Part shown: positions 17,210-27,812 of the stretch, piece after piece
Layout: every line of letters starts with the position of its first letter
Numbering within the stretch: position 1 is the first letter of the stretch
DNA from: Nitriliruptoria bacterium
GTDB lineage: Bacteria; Actinomycetota; Nitriliruptoria; Euzebyales; Egibacteraceae
Assembly: GCA_003553565.1 (NCBI GenBank)
Contig: PWER01000101.1
Span: forward strand, 1 to 64,000
Direction: 5' to 3'
Length of the DNA: 64,000 nt
Program-made: the position numbers and the translations under genes
Notes under the pieces: generated by a model
Told to the model about the DNA's origin: nothing
The model's database searches: none
The model's input: the letters and a program-made list of their open reading frames with translations, nothing else

Positions 17210-19462
17210 ATGGGCACCCCCACCGAGCAGCACGACCCTGTCGCCGCGGCGGCCGGCGGCGAGCTCGACCTCACCGTCGACGGCATGACGTGTGGCTCGT
17301 GCTCGGCGCGCGTGCAGCGCATCCTGGAGCGCCAGGAGGGCGTGACGCGCGCCGACGTGAACTTCGCCACCGGCCGCGCCCGCGTGCAGCTCGACGACGA
17401 CGCCGCGGTCGACCTCGACCGCCTCTCGGCGGCGATCGACAAGATCGGCTATGAGGTCACCGGCGCGGTGCTGCCGGGCGAGGAGCCCGACGAGCCGCGC
17501 GACCCCGGCGAGGCGCACGCCGCCGATGAGCGCCGCTGGTTCTGGCGGGCGATGCTCGCCCTGCCGCCGGCGCTGGTCGTCACGTGGATCTCGATGGTCC
17601 ACACCGGGATGCTCACCGGCGTCGAGGAGGGCTTCGAGCCCTGGGAGCGGTGGACCGTCTTCCTGCTGACGCTGCCGGTGCAGTTCGTGGTCGGCTGGCC
17701 GTTCCTGGCCGAGGCGGCCCGTCGTGCCGTCCGCGTGACGGCGAACATGGACACGCTGATCTCGATCGGCACGCTCGCGGCGTTCATCTACTCGACGGTG
17801 GAGTTCGTGCGCGGCGGCGACGACCTGTACTTCGAGGTCGCCGCGGTGATCATCGCCTTCCTCGCCCTTGGCCGCTACTTCGAGGCCCGAGCGAAGGGGC
17901 GTGCCGGCAGCGCCCTGCGGGCCCTGCTCGAGCTCGGGGCCAAGGACGCCCGTCGCGTCGACCCCGACAGCGGCGACGAGGAGCTGGTGCCCGTGGCCGA
18001 CGTGGCCGTCGGCGACCTGCTCAAGGTCCGCCCGGGCGAGAAGGTCCCGACCGACGGCGAGGTCGTGGCCGGCGAGTCCGCGGTCGACGAGTCGATGCTG
18101 ACCGGCGAGTCGGTGCCGATCGACAAGGTCCCCGGGGATCGCGTCGCGGGCGCCACGGTCAACAGCGCCGGCGCGCTGACGGTGCGCGCCACCGCGGTGG
18201 GCAGCGACACCGCGCTGAACCAGATCGTGCGCCAGGTCGAGCAGGCCCAGGCCGGCAAGGCCGAGGTGCAGCGGCTGGCCGACCGCGTCTCGGCGGTCTT
18301 CGTGCCGGCGGTGCTGGTCATCGCCGCGGCGACGTTCGCCATCTGGGCGTTCGCCATCGGCGCGCCGGTGCAGGGGCTGACCGCCGCGGTGGCCGTGCTG
18401 ATCATCGCCTGCCCCTGCGCGCTGGGCCTGGCCACCCCCACCGGCATCATGGTCGGCACCGGCCGCGGCGCCGAGCTCGGCGTGCTCATCAAGCAGATCG
18501 ACGTGCTCGAGCGCAGCCGCCAGGCCACCACCGTGGTGTTCGACAAGACCGGCACGCTCACGCGCGGCGAGATGCAGGTCACCGAGGTGGCCACCGACGG
18601 CGAGACCGACCCTGGCACGGTGCTGCGCCGGGCCGGCGCGGTCGAGGCCGACAGCGAGCACCCCATCGGCCAGGCGATCACCGCCCACGCCCGCGCCGAG
18701 GCCGGCGACCTGCCCCTAGCCGAGGGCTTCACCGCGGTGTCGGGCCACGGCGTGCGGGCACAGGTGGAGGGCACCTGGGTGACCGTCGGGCGGCGCAAGC
18801 TGCTCGCCGAGAGCGGCGTGATCGTCCCCGAGCGGCTGGAGACGGCCGCCGAGCGGCTCGAGGCCCAGGGCACCACCGTGGTGCTGGTCGGCTGGGACGG
18901 CGCCGCGCGCGGCGCGGTCGCCGTGGCCGACACGCTCAAGGAGGGCGCGGCCGAGGTCGTCGAGGCCCTGCACGGCCTGGGCCTGTCGGTGGCGATGCTC
19001 ACCGGCGACACCCAGACCACCGCGCGGGCCATCGCCGACCAGGTCGGCATCGACCGGGTGCTCGCCGAGGTCCTGCCCGCCGACAAGCAGGCCGAGGTCG
19101 AGCGCCTCCAGGCCGAGGGCGAGATCGTGGCCATGGTCGGCGACGGCGTCAACGACGCCCCCGCCCTCGTGGCCGCCGACCTCGGCGTGGCGATCGGCAC
19201 CGGCACCGACGTGGCCATCGAGTCCAGCGACCTCACGCTGATGCGCGGCGACCTGCAGGGCGTCGTCACCGCCATCCGCCTGTCGCAGCAGACCTACAAG
19301 GTGATCCGCCAGAACCTGTTCTGGGCCTTCTTCTACAACACCGCGGCGATCCCACTGGCCGCCGTGGGCCTGCTGAACCCGATGATCGCCGGCGCGGCGA
19401 TGGCCATCTCCAGCGTCAGCGTCGTCTCCAACTCGCTGCGCCTGCGGCGCTTCACCGGCTGA
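17210..19462 (+). CDS. copA: Copper-exporting P1B-type ATPase
   Basis: 750 residues. One N-terminal HMA domain (MTCGSC, C28/C31) is followed by eight membrane helices. The transport motif [13 protein letters not shown] has C401 and C403. The phosphorylated aspartate is D445 in [16 protein letters not shown] binds ATP and [10 protein letters not shown] closes the P-domain. YN, NP (LLNPMIAG) and MAISSVSVV in the last helices are the Cu(I)-exporter signature. ATG 17210 follows GGAGGTCCC. It pumps Cu(I) out of the cytosol and is downstream of, and presumably controlled by, the CsoR operator. Confidence 0.95.
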   Translation: MGTPTEQHDPVAAAAGGELDLTVDGMTCGSCSARVQRILERQEGVTRADVNFATGRARVQLDDDAAVDLDRLSAAIDKIGYEVTGAVLPGEEPDEPRDPGEAHAADERRWFWRAMLALPPALVVTWISMVHTGMLTGVEEGFEPWERWTVFLLTLPVQFVVGWPFLAEAARRAVRVTANMDTLISIGTLAAFIYSTVEFVRGGDDLYFEVAAVIIAFLALGRYFEARAKGRAGSALRALLELGAKDARRVDPDSGDEELVPVADVAVGDLLKVRPGEKVPTDGEVVAGESAVDESMLTGESVPIDKVPGDRVAGATVNSAGALTVRATAVGSDTALNQIVRQVEQAQAGKAEVQRLADRVSAVFVPAVLVIAAATFAIWAFAIGAPVQGLTAAVAVLIIACPCALGLATPTGIMVGTGRGAELGVLIKQIDVLERSRQATTVVFDKTGTLTRGEMQVTEVATDGETDPGTVLRRAGAVEADSEHPIGQAITAHARAEAGDLPLAEGFTAVSGHGVRAQVEGTWVTVGRRKLLAESGVIVPERLETAAERLEAQGTTVVLVGWDGAARGAVAVADTLKEGAAEVVEALHGLGLSVAMLTGDTQTTARAIADQVGIDRVLAEVLPADKQAEVERLQAEGEIVAMVGDGVNDAPALVAADLGVAIGTGTDVAIESSDLTLMRGDLQGVVTAIRLSQQTYKVIRQNLFWAFFYNTAAIPLAAVGLLNPMIAGAAMAISSVSVVSNSLRLRRFTG

Positions 19463-19538
19463 CCGCCGGTCGGCGCAGCCATGGTGGCCACGACTGCGAA
19501 GACCTGATAAAGTCTAGGCCAGCGATCGACATCGCCAC

Positions 19539-19582
19539 GCACGGTCCCTCACCTGCTCCCCCTCCCAGGTGAGGGACCGTGC
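19539..19582. terminator. Hairpin 1 after copA (17-bp perfect stem)
   Basis: GCACGGTCCCTCACCTG (19539-19555) pairs with CAGGTGAGGGACCGTGC (19566-19582) around a 10-base C-rich loop. No T-run follows, as is usual for actinobacterial terminators. A TAAAGT -10-like box at 19508-19513 raises the alternative of a short RNA ending in this hairpin. Confidence 0.7.
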
Positions 19583-19595
19583 TCGTTGGCGACCA

Positions 19596-19642
19596 GGAGC
19601 CCGCGACCCCGGCCCGCGATCCCGGCCGGGGTCGCGGGCTCC
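19596..19642. terminator. Hairpin 2 between copA and trpB2 (19-bp perfect stem)
   Basis: GGAGCCCGCGACCCCGGCC (19596-19614) pairs with its exact complement (19624-19642) around a 9-base loop. It lies between convergent copA and trpB2 and probably ends transcription from trpB2, and from copA if hairpin 1 is passed. Confidence 0.75.
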
Positions 19643-19656
19643 TTCGCGTGAAGGGC

Positions 19657-21027
19657 TCACAGGTCGATGTCGGGCAGCGCGGTCAGCGCCGCCTCCAGGG
19701 CCGTCTGGTCGTGCCCGCGGTCCTCGAGGCGTCCGGCCAGGTAGGCGTCGTAGGCGGCCATGTCGAAGTGACCGTGGCCGCACAGCGCGGTGAGGATGAC
19801 GGTCTCCTCGCCGGTCTCGGTGCAGCGGGCCGCCTCCTCGATGGTGCTGGCCAGGGCGTGGGTGGGCTCGGGTGCCGGGACGATGCCCTCGGTGCGCGCG
19901 AACGCCAGCCCGGCCGCGAACGAGCTCGACTGCTCATAGGCCCGCGGCTCGATCAGGCCCAGCTCGACCACGTGCGACAGCAGCGGGCTCATCCCGTGGT
20001 AGCGCAGCCCGCCCGCATGGATCGCATCGGGCACGAAGTCGTGGCCCAGCGTGTGCATCTTCATCAGCGGGGTCAGCCCGGCCGTGTCGCCGTAGTCGTA
20101 GGCGTAGCGCCCACGCGTCAGCGTCGGGCAGGCGGCGGGCTCGACCGCGAGGATCCGCGGGCCCTGACCGCCCCGGTCGAGCCGGTCGGCCAGGAACGGG
20201 AACGCCAGGCCAGCGAAGTTCGACCCGCCGCCAGTGCACCCGATCAGCAGGTCGGGGGTCTCGCCGATCGCGGCGAGCTGCGTCTGCGCCTCCTGGCCGA
20301 TGACGGTCTGGTGGAGCAGCACGTGGTTGAGCACGCTGCCCAGCGCGTAGCGCGTCACGTCGCTGCCAGCGGCCGCCTCGACGGCCTCGCTGATCGCGAT
20401 GCCGAGGCTGCCCGGGTGGTCCGGGGTGTCGGCGAGCACCTTGCGGCCCGCCTCGGTGCGGTCCGAGGGGCTCGGGTGGACCGTGCCGCCGAACACCCGC
20501 ATCATCGAGCCGCGGTAGGGCTTCTGCTCGAAGCTGGCGCGCACCTGCCACACCTCGCACTCGAGGCCGAACTGCGCGCAGGCGAACGCCAGGGCGCTGC
20601 CCCACTGCCCCGCGCCGGTCTCGGTGGTGAGCCGCTGCACGCCCGCCTCGGCGTTGGCGTGCGCCTGGGCGACGGCGGTGTTGGGCTTGTGGGAGCCCGC
20701 GGGGCTGCCACCCTCGTACTTGTAGTAGATCCGTGCGGGGGTGCCGAGCGCCGCCTCCAGGCGGTGGGCGCGGTGCAGCGGCGTGGGCCGCCACAGGCGG
20801 TAGACGTCACGCACCGCCTCGGGGATGGGCACACGGGCCTCGGTGGAGGCCTCCTGTGCGACCAGCGCTGGTGGGAACAGCGGCGCCAGGTCCTCGGGCG
20901 TGATCGGCTCGTGGGTCGCCGGGTGCAGCACCGGCGGCGGGGGCTCGGGGAGGTGGGGGATCAGGTTGACCCAGTGGGTCGGCAGCTGATCCTCGGACAG
21001 CTGGGTGCGGGTGGCCACGTCGGTCAT
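19657..21027 (-). CDS. Tryptophan synthase beta chain-like protein, TrpB2 type
   Basis: 456 residues, longer than TrpB1 and typical of TrpB2. It condenses indole and serine to tryptophan with PLP. K114 in [12 protein letters not shown] is the Schiff-base lysine, [11 protein letters not shown] binds the PLP phosphate, and [11 protein letters not shown] is the substrate loop. ATG 21027 was chosen over the upstream start because a CATACT -10 lies 7 bases upstream, implying a leaderless mRNA. No trpA or other trp gene is nearby, so it may work as an indole-salvage enzyme. Confidence 0.9.
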   Translation of the reverse strand: MTDVATRTQLSEDQLPTHWVNLIPHLPEPPPPVLHPATHEPITPEDLAPLFPPALVAQEASTEARVPIPEAVRDVYRLWRPTPLHRAHRLEAALGTPARIYYKYEGGSPAGSHKPNTAVAQAHANAEAGVQRLTTETGAGQWGSALAFACAQFGLECEVWQVRASFEQKPYRGSMMRVFGGTVHPSPSDRTEAGRKVLADTPDHPGSLGIAISEAVEAAAGSDVTRYALGSVLNHVLLHQTVIGQEAQTQLAAIGETPDLLIGCTGGGSNFAGLAFPFLADRLDRGGQGPRILAVEPAACPTLTRGRYAYDYGDTAGLTPLMKMHTLGHDFVPDAIHAGGLRYHGMSPLLSHVVELGLIEPRAYEQSSSFAAGLAFARTEGIVPAPEPTHALASTIEEAARCTETGEETVILTALCGHGHFDMAAYDAYLAGRLEDRGHDQTALEAALTALPDIDL

Positions 21028-21170
21028 GGGCTGCAGTATGGCGGCCCAGGCCTCGCACGGCACATCCGGCTCGGCACATCAGGCTGCGCGCCGCACCGGC
21101 TCGACTGACCTGCAGGACGCGACCTCGCGAATCGGGCATCGCTGCGGGCGACAACCCCGCGGGGGTCCGG

Positions 21171-21176
21171 TAGGGT
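21171..21176 (+). promoter_or_regulatory. -10 box TAGGGT for glgC-glgA
   Basis: TAGGGT ends 7 bp before ATG 21184 and no Shine-Dalgarno site is present, so the operon mRNA is probably leaderless. Confidence 0.55.
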
Positions 21177-21183
21177 GCCGCCC

Positions 21184-22419
21184 ATGGATCAGCCTCAGGT
21201 GCTCTCGATGGTCCTCGCCGGCGGTGAGGGCAAGCGGCTCATGCCGCTGACCCACGACCGCGCCAAGCCTGCGGTGCCCTTCGGCGGCGAGTACCGCCTC
21301 ATCGACTTCGTGCTCTCCAACCTCATCCACGCCGGCTTCCTGCGCGTGGTGGTGCTCACCCAGTACAAGAGCCACAGCCTGGATCGCCACATCGCCCAGA
21401 CCTGGCGGATGAGCCCGCTGCTGCGGCACTACGTCGCACCCGTGCCCGCCCAGATGCGACGCGGGAAGCACTGGTTTGCCGGCTCGGCGGACGCCATCTT
21501 CCAGAACCTGAACCTCATCAACGACGAGCGCCCCGACCACGTGGTGGTCTTCGGCGCCGATCACATCTACCGCATGGACCCCCGTCAGATGCTCGACTAC
21601 CACATCGAGCAGGGCGCGGGCGTGACGGTCGCCGGCATCCGCCAGCCGATCGAGACCGCTGACCAGTTCGGCGTCATCGAGCCCGACGCCACAGGCACCC
21701 GCATCCACCGCTTCCGCGAGAAGCCGTCGGATCCCGTGGGGCTGCCCGACGCGCCCGAGCAGGTCTACGCCTCGATGGGCAACTACGTCTTCTCCACCGA
21801 GGCGCTGATCGAGGCCGTCACCGCCGACGCCGGCGACGAGGAGTCCGGCCACGACCTCGGCGGCGACATCATCCCGGCGATGGTCGACAAGGGCGAGGCC
21901 GCCGTCTACGACTTCACCCGCAACCGGGTGCCGGGTGCCACCGAGCGCGACCACGCCTACTGGCGCGACGTGGGCACGCTCGACGCCTACTACGACGCCC
22001 ACATGGACCTCATCTCGGTCCACCCGGTCTTCAACCTCTACAACGACCGCTGGCCGATCCTCACCAGCCGTGATCCGGCACCGCCCGCCAAGTTCGTCCA
22101 TCACGAGCCCGACCGCATCGGCACCGCCACCGACTCGATGGTGTGCGGCGGCACCGTGGTCAGCGGCGGCACCGTGCGCGGGTCGGTGCTCGCGCCCGGG
22201 GTGTACGTCCACTCCTACTCCACCGTCGAGGGCTCGGTGCTCATGAGCGACGTGCGGGTCGGTCGCCATGCGGTGGTGCGCAACGCCATCATCGACAAGA
22301 ACGTGGTGATCCCCCCGGGCGCGGAGATCGGCGTGGACCCCGCCCGCGACCGCGAGCGCTTCACCATCAGCGACAACGGGATCGTGGTGCTGGGCAAGAA
22401 CGAGGTGGTGGAGCCATGA
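21184..22419 (+). CDS. glgC: Glucose-1-phosphate adenylyltransferase
   Basis: 411 residues. It makes ADP-glucose from ATP and glucose-1-phosphate for storage glucan synthesis. [13 protein letters not shown] is the nucleotide-binding loop. [19 protein letters not shown] and [10 protein letters not shown] follow. A left-handed beta-helix domain with hexapeptide-like repeats forms the C-terminus ([19 protein letters not shown]). It overlaps glgA by 4 bp (ATGA). Confidence 0.96.
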   Translation: MDQPQVLSMVLAGGEGKRLMPLTHDRAKPAVPFGGEYRLIDFVLSNLIHAGFLRVVVLTQYKSHSLDRHIAQTWRMSPLLRHYVAPVPAQMRRGKHWFAGSADAIFQNLNLINDERPDHVVVFGADHIYRMDPRQMLDYHIEQGAGVTVAGIRQPIETADQFGVIEPDATGTRIHRFREKPSDPVGLPDAPEQVYASMGNYVFSTEALIEAVTADAGDEESGHDLGGDIIPAMVDKGEAAVYDFTRNRVPGATERDHAYWRDVGTLDAYYDAHMDLISVHPVFNLYNDRWPILTSRDPAPPAKFVHHEPDRIGTATDSMVCGGTVVSGGTVRGSVLAPGVYVHSYSTVEGSVLMSDVRVGRHAVVRNAIIDKNVVIPPGAEIGVDPARDRERFTISDNGIVVLGKNEVVEP

Positions 22420-23615
22420 GGGTGGGGCTGCTGACCCGCGAGTACCCGCCGGAGGTCTACGGCGGCGCCGGGGTGCACGTCGAGCACCTCGCTCGCGCGC
22501 TGGCCTACGAGGTCGAGGTCGCGGTGCACTGCGCGGGTGGCCCGCGCAACGATCGGCTGGTCGCCTCGACGTCCAACCCGTGGGAGGCCCTATCCGGCGA
22601 ATCGTCCCACCGCGGCGCGCTGGGCTGGTTCTCGGTGTCGCTGGCGCAGGCCGCTGCCGCCGAGGCCTCCGACATCGTCCACAGCCACACCTGGTACGCC
22701 AACCTGGGCGGGCACCTCGCCAAGCTCACCTACGACATCCCCCACGTGGTCACCAGTCACTCGCTGGAGCCCCTGCGACCGTGGAAGGCCGAGCAGCTCG
22801 GCGGCGGCTACGCGCTGTCGTCGTTCGCAGAGCGCACCGCGATCGAGGGTGCCGACGCGGTCATCGCCGTGTCCTCGGGGATGCGCGACGACGTGCTGGC
22901 CTGCTACCCGGGCGTGGACCCCGATCGGATCGAGGTGATCCACAACGGCATCGACGCCGAGGCCTACCGGCCGATCGACGACCCGACGGTCCTGGCGCGC
23001 CACGACATCCACCCGGACCTGCCCACGGTCACCTTCGTCGGGCGCATCACCCGCCAGAAGGGCGTGCCCCACCTCCTCGACGCGGCCCGTCACCTGCCCG
23101 CCGGCACCCAGCTGATCCTGTGCGCCGGCCAGCCTGACACCCCCGAGATCGGCCGCGAGGTGGTCGAGCGGGTGGAGCGGCTGCGCGCCGACGGCCACGT
23201 GCGCGTGGTCTGGATCGATCACATGCTGCCGCGCACCGAGATCGTCGCGCTGCTGTCGGCCGCCGACGTGTTCGCCTGCCCGAGCGTCTACGAGCCGTTC
23301 GGGCTGGTCAACGTGGAGGCGATGGCCACCGGCACCGCCGTGGTCGCCTCGGCGGTCGGCGGCATCCCCGAGATCATCGTCGAGGGCGAGACCGGCCACC
23401 TGGTGCCCTTCGAGGCCGGCGACGACGCCTACGGCACACCCCGCGACCCCGAGGCGTTCGCCCGCGACCTGGCAGCCGGCCTGTCACCGCTGCTCACCGA
23501 CCGGGACCGGGCCGCCACGATGGGGGCGGCGGGCCGTGAGCGGGTGGTCGAGCACTTCGCCTGGGAGGCGATCGCCGCGCGCACCGCCGAGCTCTACCGC
23601 CGCCTGCTCGCCTAG
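22416..23615 (+). CDS. glgA: GT4 ADP-glucose-dependent glucosyltransferase (actinobacterial GlgA/GlgM type)
   Basis: 399 residues, shorter than the GT5 GlgA of E. coli and typical of the actinobacterial GT4 enzyme. In mycobacteria this family (GlgM) makes maltose-1-phosphate from ADP-glucose and glucose-1-phosphate. [19 protein letters not shown] is the N-terminal acceptor motif, [16 protein letters not shown] is the start of the second Rossmann domain, and [22 protein letters not shown] is the E-x7-E nucleotide-sugar site. Translationally coupled to glgC. Whether it makes glucan or maltose-1-phosphate is open, because no glgE or glgB is in the window. Confidence 0.9.
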   Translation: MRVGLLTREYPPEVYGGAGVHVEHLARALAYEVEVAVHCAGGPRNDRLVASTSNPWEALSGESSHRGALGWFSVSLAQAAAAEASDIVHSHTWYANLGGHLAKLTYDIPHVVTSHSLEPLRPWKAEQLGGGYALSSFAERTAIEGADAVIAVSSGMRDDVLACYPGVDPDRIEVIHNGIDAEAYRPIDDPTVLARHDIHPDLPTVTFVGRITRQKGVPHLLDAARHLPAGTQLILCAGQPDTPEIGREVVERVERLRADGHVRVVWIDHMLPRTEIVALLSAADVFACPSVYEPFGLVNVEAMATGTAVVASAVGGIPEIIVEGETGHLVPFEAGDDAYGTPRDPEAFARDLAAGLSPLLTDRDRAATMGAAGRERVVEHFAWEAIAARTAELYRRLLA

Positions 23616-23656
23616 CGGCGACCTGCGCGCCTAGCGGCGTCCGGTGGCGCTGGCGG

Positions 23657-24097
23657 TCAGCCGCCGCCGCGCACGTAGGTGGCCAGCGACTCGGCCTCCA
23701 GCTCCAGCTCGTCCATGCGCGACTTGACCACGTCGCCGATCGACACGATGCCCACCAGCACACCGGCCTCGACCACGGGCACGTGGCGCACCCGCCTGTG
23801 GGTCATGAGGGCGGTCAGGTCGTCGACGCTCGTGTCGGGCGAGCAGGTCACCACCTCGTCGACCATCACCGCCCGCACCGGCTCGTCGCCGCATGCCGAC
23901 CCGAGCCGTGCCAGCGCCCGCGCGAGGTCCCGCTCGGAGATGATCCCCTCGATCGTGGCGCCGTCGGGTGCCACGACCAGCGCCCCGACATCGTGGTGGG
24001 CCAGCTCGTGGGCGGCCTCGGCCAGGGATGCTCCGGGCGCGATAGTGGCCACGCGACGGCCCTTGCGCTCCAACACCACTGACACCGGTACCGACAT
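23657..24097 (-). CDS. Tandem CBS-domain protein
   Basis: 146 residues consisting of two CBS domains (a Bateman module) and a short C-terminal helix. VGALVVAPDGATIEGIISERDLARAL ends the first, and VRHVPVVEAGVLVGIVSIGDVVKSR the second, each with the Thr/Ser-Asp pattern that contacts adenine nucleotides. ATG 24097 has GGAGGTGAGCGCC in front. Such stand-alone proteins sense AMP/ATP or similar ligands, and the partner is unknown. It is convergent with glgA, 41 bp apart. Confidence 0.85.
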   Translation of the reverse strand: MSVPVSVVLERKGRRVATIAPGASLAEAAHELAHHDVGALVVAPDGATIEGIISERDLARALARLGSACGDEPVRAVMVDEVVTCSPDTSVDDLTALMTHRRVRHVPVVEAGVLVGIVSIGDVVKSRMDELELEAESLATYVRGGG

Positions 24098-24210
24098 GGC
24101 GCTCACCTCCCGGGTGCAGGGTGGCCCGCCGCCCGGCTCGTGGTCAACCCCGATCGGCCCGGCCCTGCGGCGGTCCGCGGGAGGCGTCGCGTGCTGGGCG
24201 GTGGCCACGG

Positions 24211-25632
24211 TCAGGCGGCGCGCGCCAGCACCTGCCACAGGTGGTCGACGTGGCGCTCGGTGGTGCGAGCGCCACCGATGGCCACGCGCAGCACGAGCCG
24301 CCCGTCGACGCGGGTGTGGGTCACCAGCAGCTGCGGATCGGCGTTGATGGCCTCGAGGAGGCGCTGCGTGGCGGCGTCGCCCTCGGCGTGAGTCACGCAG
24401 ACCAGCGCGAGCTCGGCCGGGGCCGCCAGGTGCAGGCGCGGGTGATCGTCGACGCGCGCGGCCAGTCGCTGCGCCAGCGCGACGTGGCGGCGCACGTGGG
24501 CGCGCAGCCCCTCCGCGCCGATCAGCCGCAGCACGAACCAGAGCTTGAGCGCGCGGAAGCGCCGTCCCAACCCGATCTGCCAGTCGCGATAGTCGATCAC
24601 CGCGCCCGAGTCGCTGGCAGCGTTGCGCAGGTACTCGGGCGTCACGGTCAGCGCGCGCTCCAGCCACGTCGGGTCGGCCACCCACAGCGCCGAGCAGTCG
24701 ATGGCGGTCAGCAGCCACTTGTGCGGGTTGGTGACGTAGCTGTCGGCGGCGCCGAGCCCCTCCCCCACCCAGCGCAGCTCCGGGCACACCGCCGCCGTGC
24801 CGGCCCAGGCACCGTCGACGTGCAGCCACACGTCGCGGTCGGCGACCGCTGCGGCGATGGCGTCCAGCGGATCGAACGCGCCGGTGGAGGTGGTGCCGGC
24901 GGTGGCCACGAGGAACACCGGTCCGTCCTGGGCTGCGAGCAGGTCAGCGAGCGCGGCGGGGTCCAGGCGCTGGCGCGCGTCGACCGGCACCCGCACGATG
25001 GCCTCGCGCTCTAGCCCGGCCACCGCCACCGCCTTGTCCAGCGCGCTGTGCGCCTCCGAGGAGGCCATCACGGTCAGCTCACGGCCGCCCGCGGCCGCCC
25101 GCTCGCGGGCGGCCAGCAGCGCGCACAGCGTCGCCGACGAGGCCGTGTCCTGGATCACGCCGCGTCCGCGGAACCGCGCGGGCAGGCCCAGCAGCTCGGC
25201 GAGCCAGTCCAGGACGTGGGTCTCCAGCTCGGTGGCCGCCGGCGAGGTGGACCACAGCATCCCCTGCCCCCCGAGCCCGGCGGTGGCGAGCTCGGCCAGC
25301 GCGCTGGGCCCGGAGGTGCCCGCGGGGAAGTAGCCGAAGAAGCCCGGGTGCTGCCACTGGGTGAGCCCGGGCACGATCACCCGGTCGAGGTCGGACAGGA
25401 CCGCCGACAGCGGCTCGGGCTCCTCCGGTGGCTGGGCCGGCAGCTGCGCGCGGACGTCGCCGGGTGCGACGTCGGAGCGCACCGGCAGGTCCTCCAGGCG
25501 GTCCCAGTGGTCGGCGAGCCAGTCGACGAGCGCGTGGCCGGCCTCGCGCAGCGCCTCGGGGTCCAGCGGGTCCGCCCAGGGACCCGGCCCCCAGTGGCGC
25601 TCCGCGCCAGCGTCGTGATCGTCGTCGATCAG
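24211..25632 (-). CDS. PLP-dependent aromatic-L-amino-acid decarboxylase-like protein, probable CTG start
   Basis: 473 residues when started at CTG 25632. The first ATG/GTG/TTG in frame is GTG 25482, but the preceding 50 codons (REAGHALVDWLADHWDRLED) are the conserved N-terminus of this family and have no alternative start. AAGGAG lies five bases before the CTG, which overlaps the EF-G stop as CTGA. K305 in TNPHKWL holds PLP, HVDGAWAGTAAV has the pyridine-contacting Asp, and WQHPGFFGYFPA is the substrate loop. Tyrosine, DOPA or tryptophan decarboxylase or a related aldehyde synthase are all possible. Substrate not assigned. Confidence 0.85.
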   Translation of the reverse strand: MIDDDHDAGAERHWGPGPWADPLDPEALREAGHALVDWLADHWDRLEDLPVRSDVAPGDVRAQLPAQPPEEPEPLSAVLSDLDRVIVPGLTQWQHPGFFGYFPAGTSGPSALAELATAGLGGQGMLWSTSPAATELETHVLDWLAELLGLPARFRGRGVIQDTASSATLCALLAARERAAAGGRELTVMASSEAHSALDKAVAVAGLEREAIVRVPVDARQRLDPAALADLLAAQDGPVFLVATAGTTSTGAFDPLDAIAAAVADRDVWLHVDGAWAGTAAVCPELRWVGEGLGAADSYVTNPHKWLLTAIDCSALWVADPTWLERALTVTPEYLRNAASDSGAVIDYRDWQIGLGRRFRALKLWFVLRLIGAEGLRAHVRRHVALAQRLAARVDDHPRLHLAAPAELALVCVTHAEGDAATQRLLEAINADPQLLVTHTRVDGRLVLRVAIGGARTTERHVDHLWQVLARAA

Positions 25633-27698
25633 CTGGACTCCTTCTGGGCCTCCTCGACCACGCGCTGCGCGACGTGATCGGGGGCGATGTCGCGTCCCGC
25701 GTCAGTCATCCGCAGGGTCGCCGACCCGCTGGTGAGGGCCCGCAGCTGCGGGACGATGTCCTGCAGCTCGTTCTCGGGCACATGGGCGCGCACAGTGGTC
25801 CGCCCGTATTGGGCGGGCTCGCTGCCGAGGATGCGACCGCGTCGCGAGGACAGATCGCCCATGATGTCGCCGACCTGGGAGTCGGGGACGGTGACCGCGA
25901 CCTCCTTGATCGGCTCGAGCAGCCGCAGGCCGGCGGCCTTGGCCGCCTCCTGGAAGCCCAGCGACCCGGCGACCTCGAAGGCGGCCTGTGACGAGTCGAC
26001 CGGGTGGTACTTGCCGTCGTAGAGGGTCACGCCGACGTCGACCACCGGGTAGCCGGCCAGCACGCCCTGCTCCATGGCCTCCTGCACGCCCTTCTCGACG
26101 CTTGGGATGTACTGCTTGGGCACCGCGCCGCCCACGACCTCGTTGGTGAACGCGAAGCCCTCGCCGCGGTCCAGTGGCTCGATGGTGAGCTCCACCAGCG
26201 CGAACTGGCCCGCCCCGCCGGTCTGCTTCTTGAGCTTGCCGGTGGCGCTCGCCTTGCCCTTGACGGTCTCGGTGTAGGGGATCGCGGCGGGCTCGGGCTC
26301 CACCCCGACCCCGAAGCGCTCCTTGAGACGCGCGATGGTGATGTCGGCGTGCCCGGGTCCCTGGGTGTGCAGGATGATCTGCTTGAGCTCCTCGCTGCGC
26401 TCCACCACCAGGCCGGGGTCCTCGTCGCCCAGGCGCGACAGCCCCATCGAGAGCTTGTCCTCGTCGCCGGTGCCGGTCGGGCGCACCGCCACGCGGTGGT
26501 TGCCGTCGGGCGGGACGACCGGGTCGAGCTCGAGCTCGAGCTCGGGGGCGCGCAGCGTGTCGTTGGTGCGCAGGCCCTCGACCTTGGCGACAGCCACGAG
26601 GTCGCCCGGCCCGGCCTCCTCGCAGGGGCGCTGCTGGTCGCCGTCCACCCACTGCAGGTGCGAGAGCTTGACGCGGTCGCCGGTGCGGGCTAGGACCAGC
26701 TCGGTGTCGGGGGTGAGCCGCCCCGTGATCACGCGCATCTCGCTGACGCGCCCCAGGTAGGGGTCGGCGATGGTCTTGACCACCACCGCCGAGGGCGGCG
26801 CGTCGGCCAGCCCGTCGACCGCGCCGGATTCGATCGCGCCCACCGACACCGCGGTGTGCGCCGGGGTCGGTGCGACGTCGACCAGGAAGTCGGCGAGCAT
26901 GCGGATGCCAAGACCGCGATCCACCGACGTGCACAGCAGCGGGAAGAACTCGCAGCGGGCCACGCCCTCGGCGAAGGCGCTGCCCAGCGTCTCCGGGGCG
27001 GGCTCGTCGCCCTCGAGGTAGGCCTCGAGGAGGTCGTCGTCGGTCTCGACGATCGCCTCGACCAGCAGCTCGCGGTTGCTGGCGGTGACGTCGGCATGCT
27101 CGTCGGGGATGTCACCGACGTGGCGCTCGCCCGAGGCGGAGCGGGTGACGGCGCGCTGGTGCAGCAGGTCGATGATGCCGTCGAACGCCTCACCGAGCCC
27201 CTGGGGGACCTGCACGGGGGCGAGCGGCTTGCCCACGCGGGTGCGCAGCGCATCCACGTGAGTCTGGAAGGCCGCCTCGGAGCGGTCGAGCCCGTTGAGC
27301 ACCACGATGCGCGGCAGCCCGAGGCCATCGCAGGCCTCCCACAGCTGGTCGTGGACCGCGCCCACGCCCTCAACGGCGTCGACCACGAACACCGCGCAGT
27401 CCACCGCCCGCAGCGCGGGGTAGGCGTCGCTGAAGAAGTCGGGGCTGCCGGGCGCGTCGACGAGGTGGACGCGCACATCGCGCCAGTCGAACATGGCGCT
27501 CTGCAGCGCCAGGGTCCGCTCCCGCTCCCGCTCCTCGGCGCGACGGTCGAGCGCCGGGCCGCGATGCTGGGAGGAGCCGCGGTCGTCGTCGCGTGCGGCG
27601 GCGAGCAGCGCCTCGCCGAGGCGCGTCTTGCCCGATCCGCCCTGGCCGAGCAGCGCGATCGAGCGAACCTGGTGCGGCGAGCGGGACTTGGTGGCCAT
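25629..27698 (-). CDS. Elongation factor G-like protein (EF-G2 / FusA2 type)
   Basis: 689 residues with the EF-G domain order. A GTPase domain comes first, then a beta-barrel, then domains III-V (LKKQTGGAGQFALVEL, GGAVPKQYIPSVEKG, PIKEVAVTVPDSQVGDIMGDLSSRRGRI). The G-motifs are divergent: the P-loop is GQGGSGKT, G3 reads DAPGSPDF and G4 is NGLD instead of NKxD. This matches the actinobacterial second EF-G (Rv0120c-like), whose role is unsettled. ATG 27698 follows GAGG. A TACACT -10 at 27818-27813 gives a leader of about 108 nt. The decarboxylase gene is coupled downstream. Confidence 0.9.
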   Translation of the reverse strand: MATKSRSPHQVRSIALLGQGGSGKTRLGEALLAAARDDDRGSSQHRGPALDRRAEERERERTLALQSAMFDWRDVRVHLVDAPGSPDFFSDAYPALRAVDCAVFVVDAVEGVGAVHDQLWEACDGLGLPRIVVLNGLDRSEAAFQTHVDALRTRVGKPLAPVQVPQGLGEAFDGIIDLLHQRAVTRSASGERHVGDIPDEHADVTASNRELLVEAIVETDDDLLEAYLEGDEPAPETLGSAFAEGVARCEFFPLLCTSVDRGLGIRMLADFLVDVAPTPAHTAVSVGAIESGAVDGLADAPPSAVVVKTIADPYLGRVSEMRVITGRLTPDTELVLARTGDRVKLSHLQWVDGDQQRPCEEAGPGDLVAVAKVEGLRTNDTLRAPELELELDPVVPPDGNHRVAVRPTGTGDEDKLSMGLSRLGDEDPGLVVERSEELKQIILHTQGPGHADITIARLKERFGVGVEPEPAAIPYTETVKGKASATGKLKKQTGGAGQFALVELTIEPLDRGEGFAFTNEVVGGAVPKQYIPSVEKGVQEAMEQGVLAGYPVVDVGVTLYDGKYHPVDSSQAAFEVAGSLGFQEAAKAAGLRLLEPIKEVAVTVPDSQVGDIMGDLSSRRGRILGSEPAQYGRTTVRAHVPENELQDIVPQLRALTSGSATLRMTDAGRDIAPDHVAQRVVEEAQKESS

Positions 27699-27812
27699 GG
27701 ACCGCCTCACATCGTCCGGGGTCGTCCGGGGTCGGGAGCCCGCATCGGAACCGCCGAGGCGCGGGCCGTCTCGGTTGTGGCGCCGCGGCAGCGCACCGAC
27801 GCGGACGGCGGG

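Noticed and set aside
24211-25482. Annotating the decarboxylase from GTG 25482
   Set aside because: This drops 50 residues with conserved family features and leaves a 150-bp gap, while a CTG with ideal SD spacing fits the coupling pattern.
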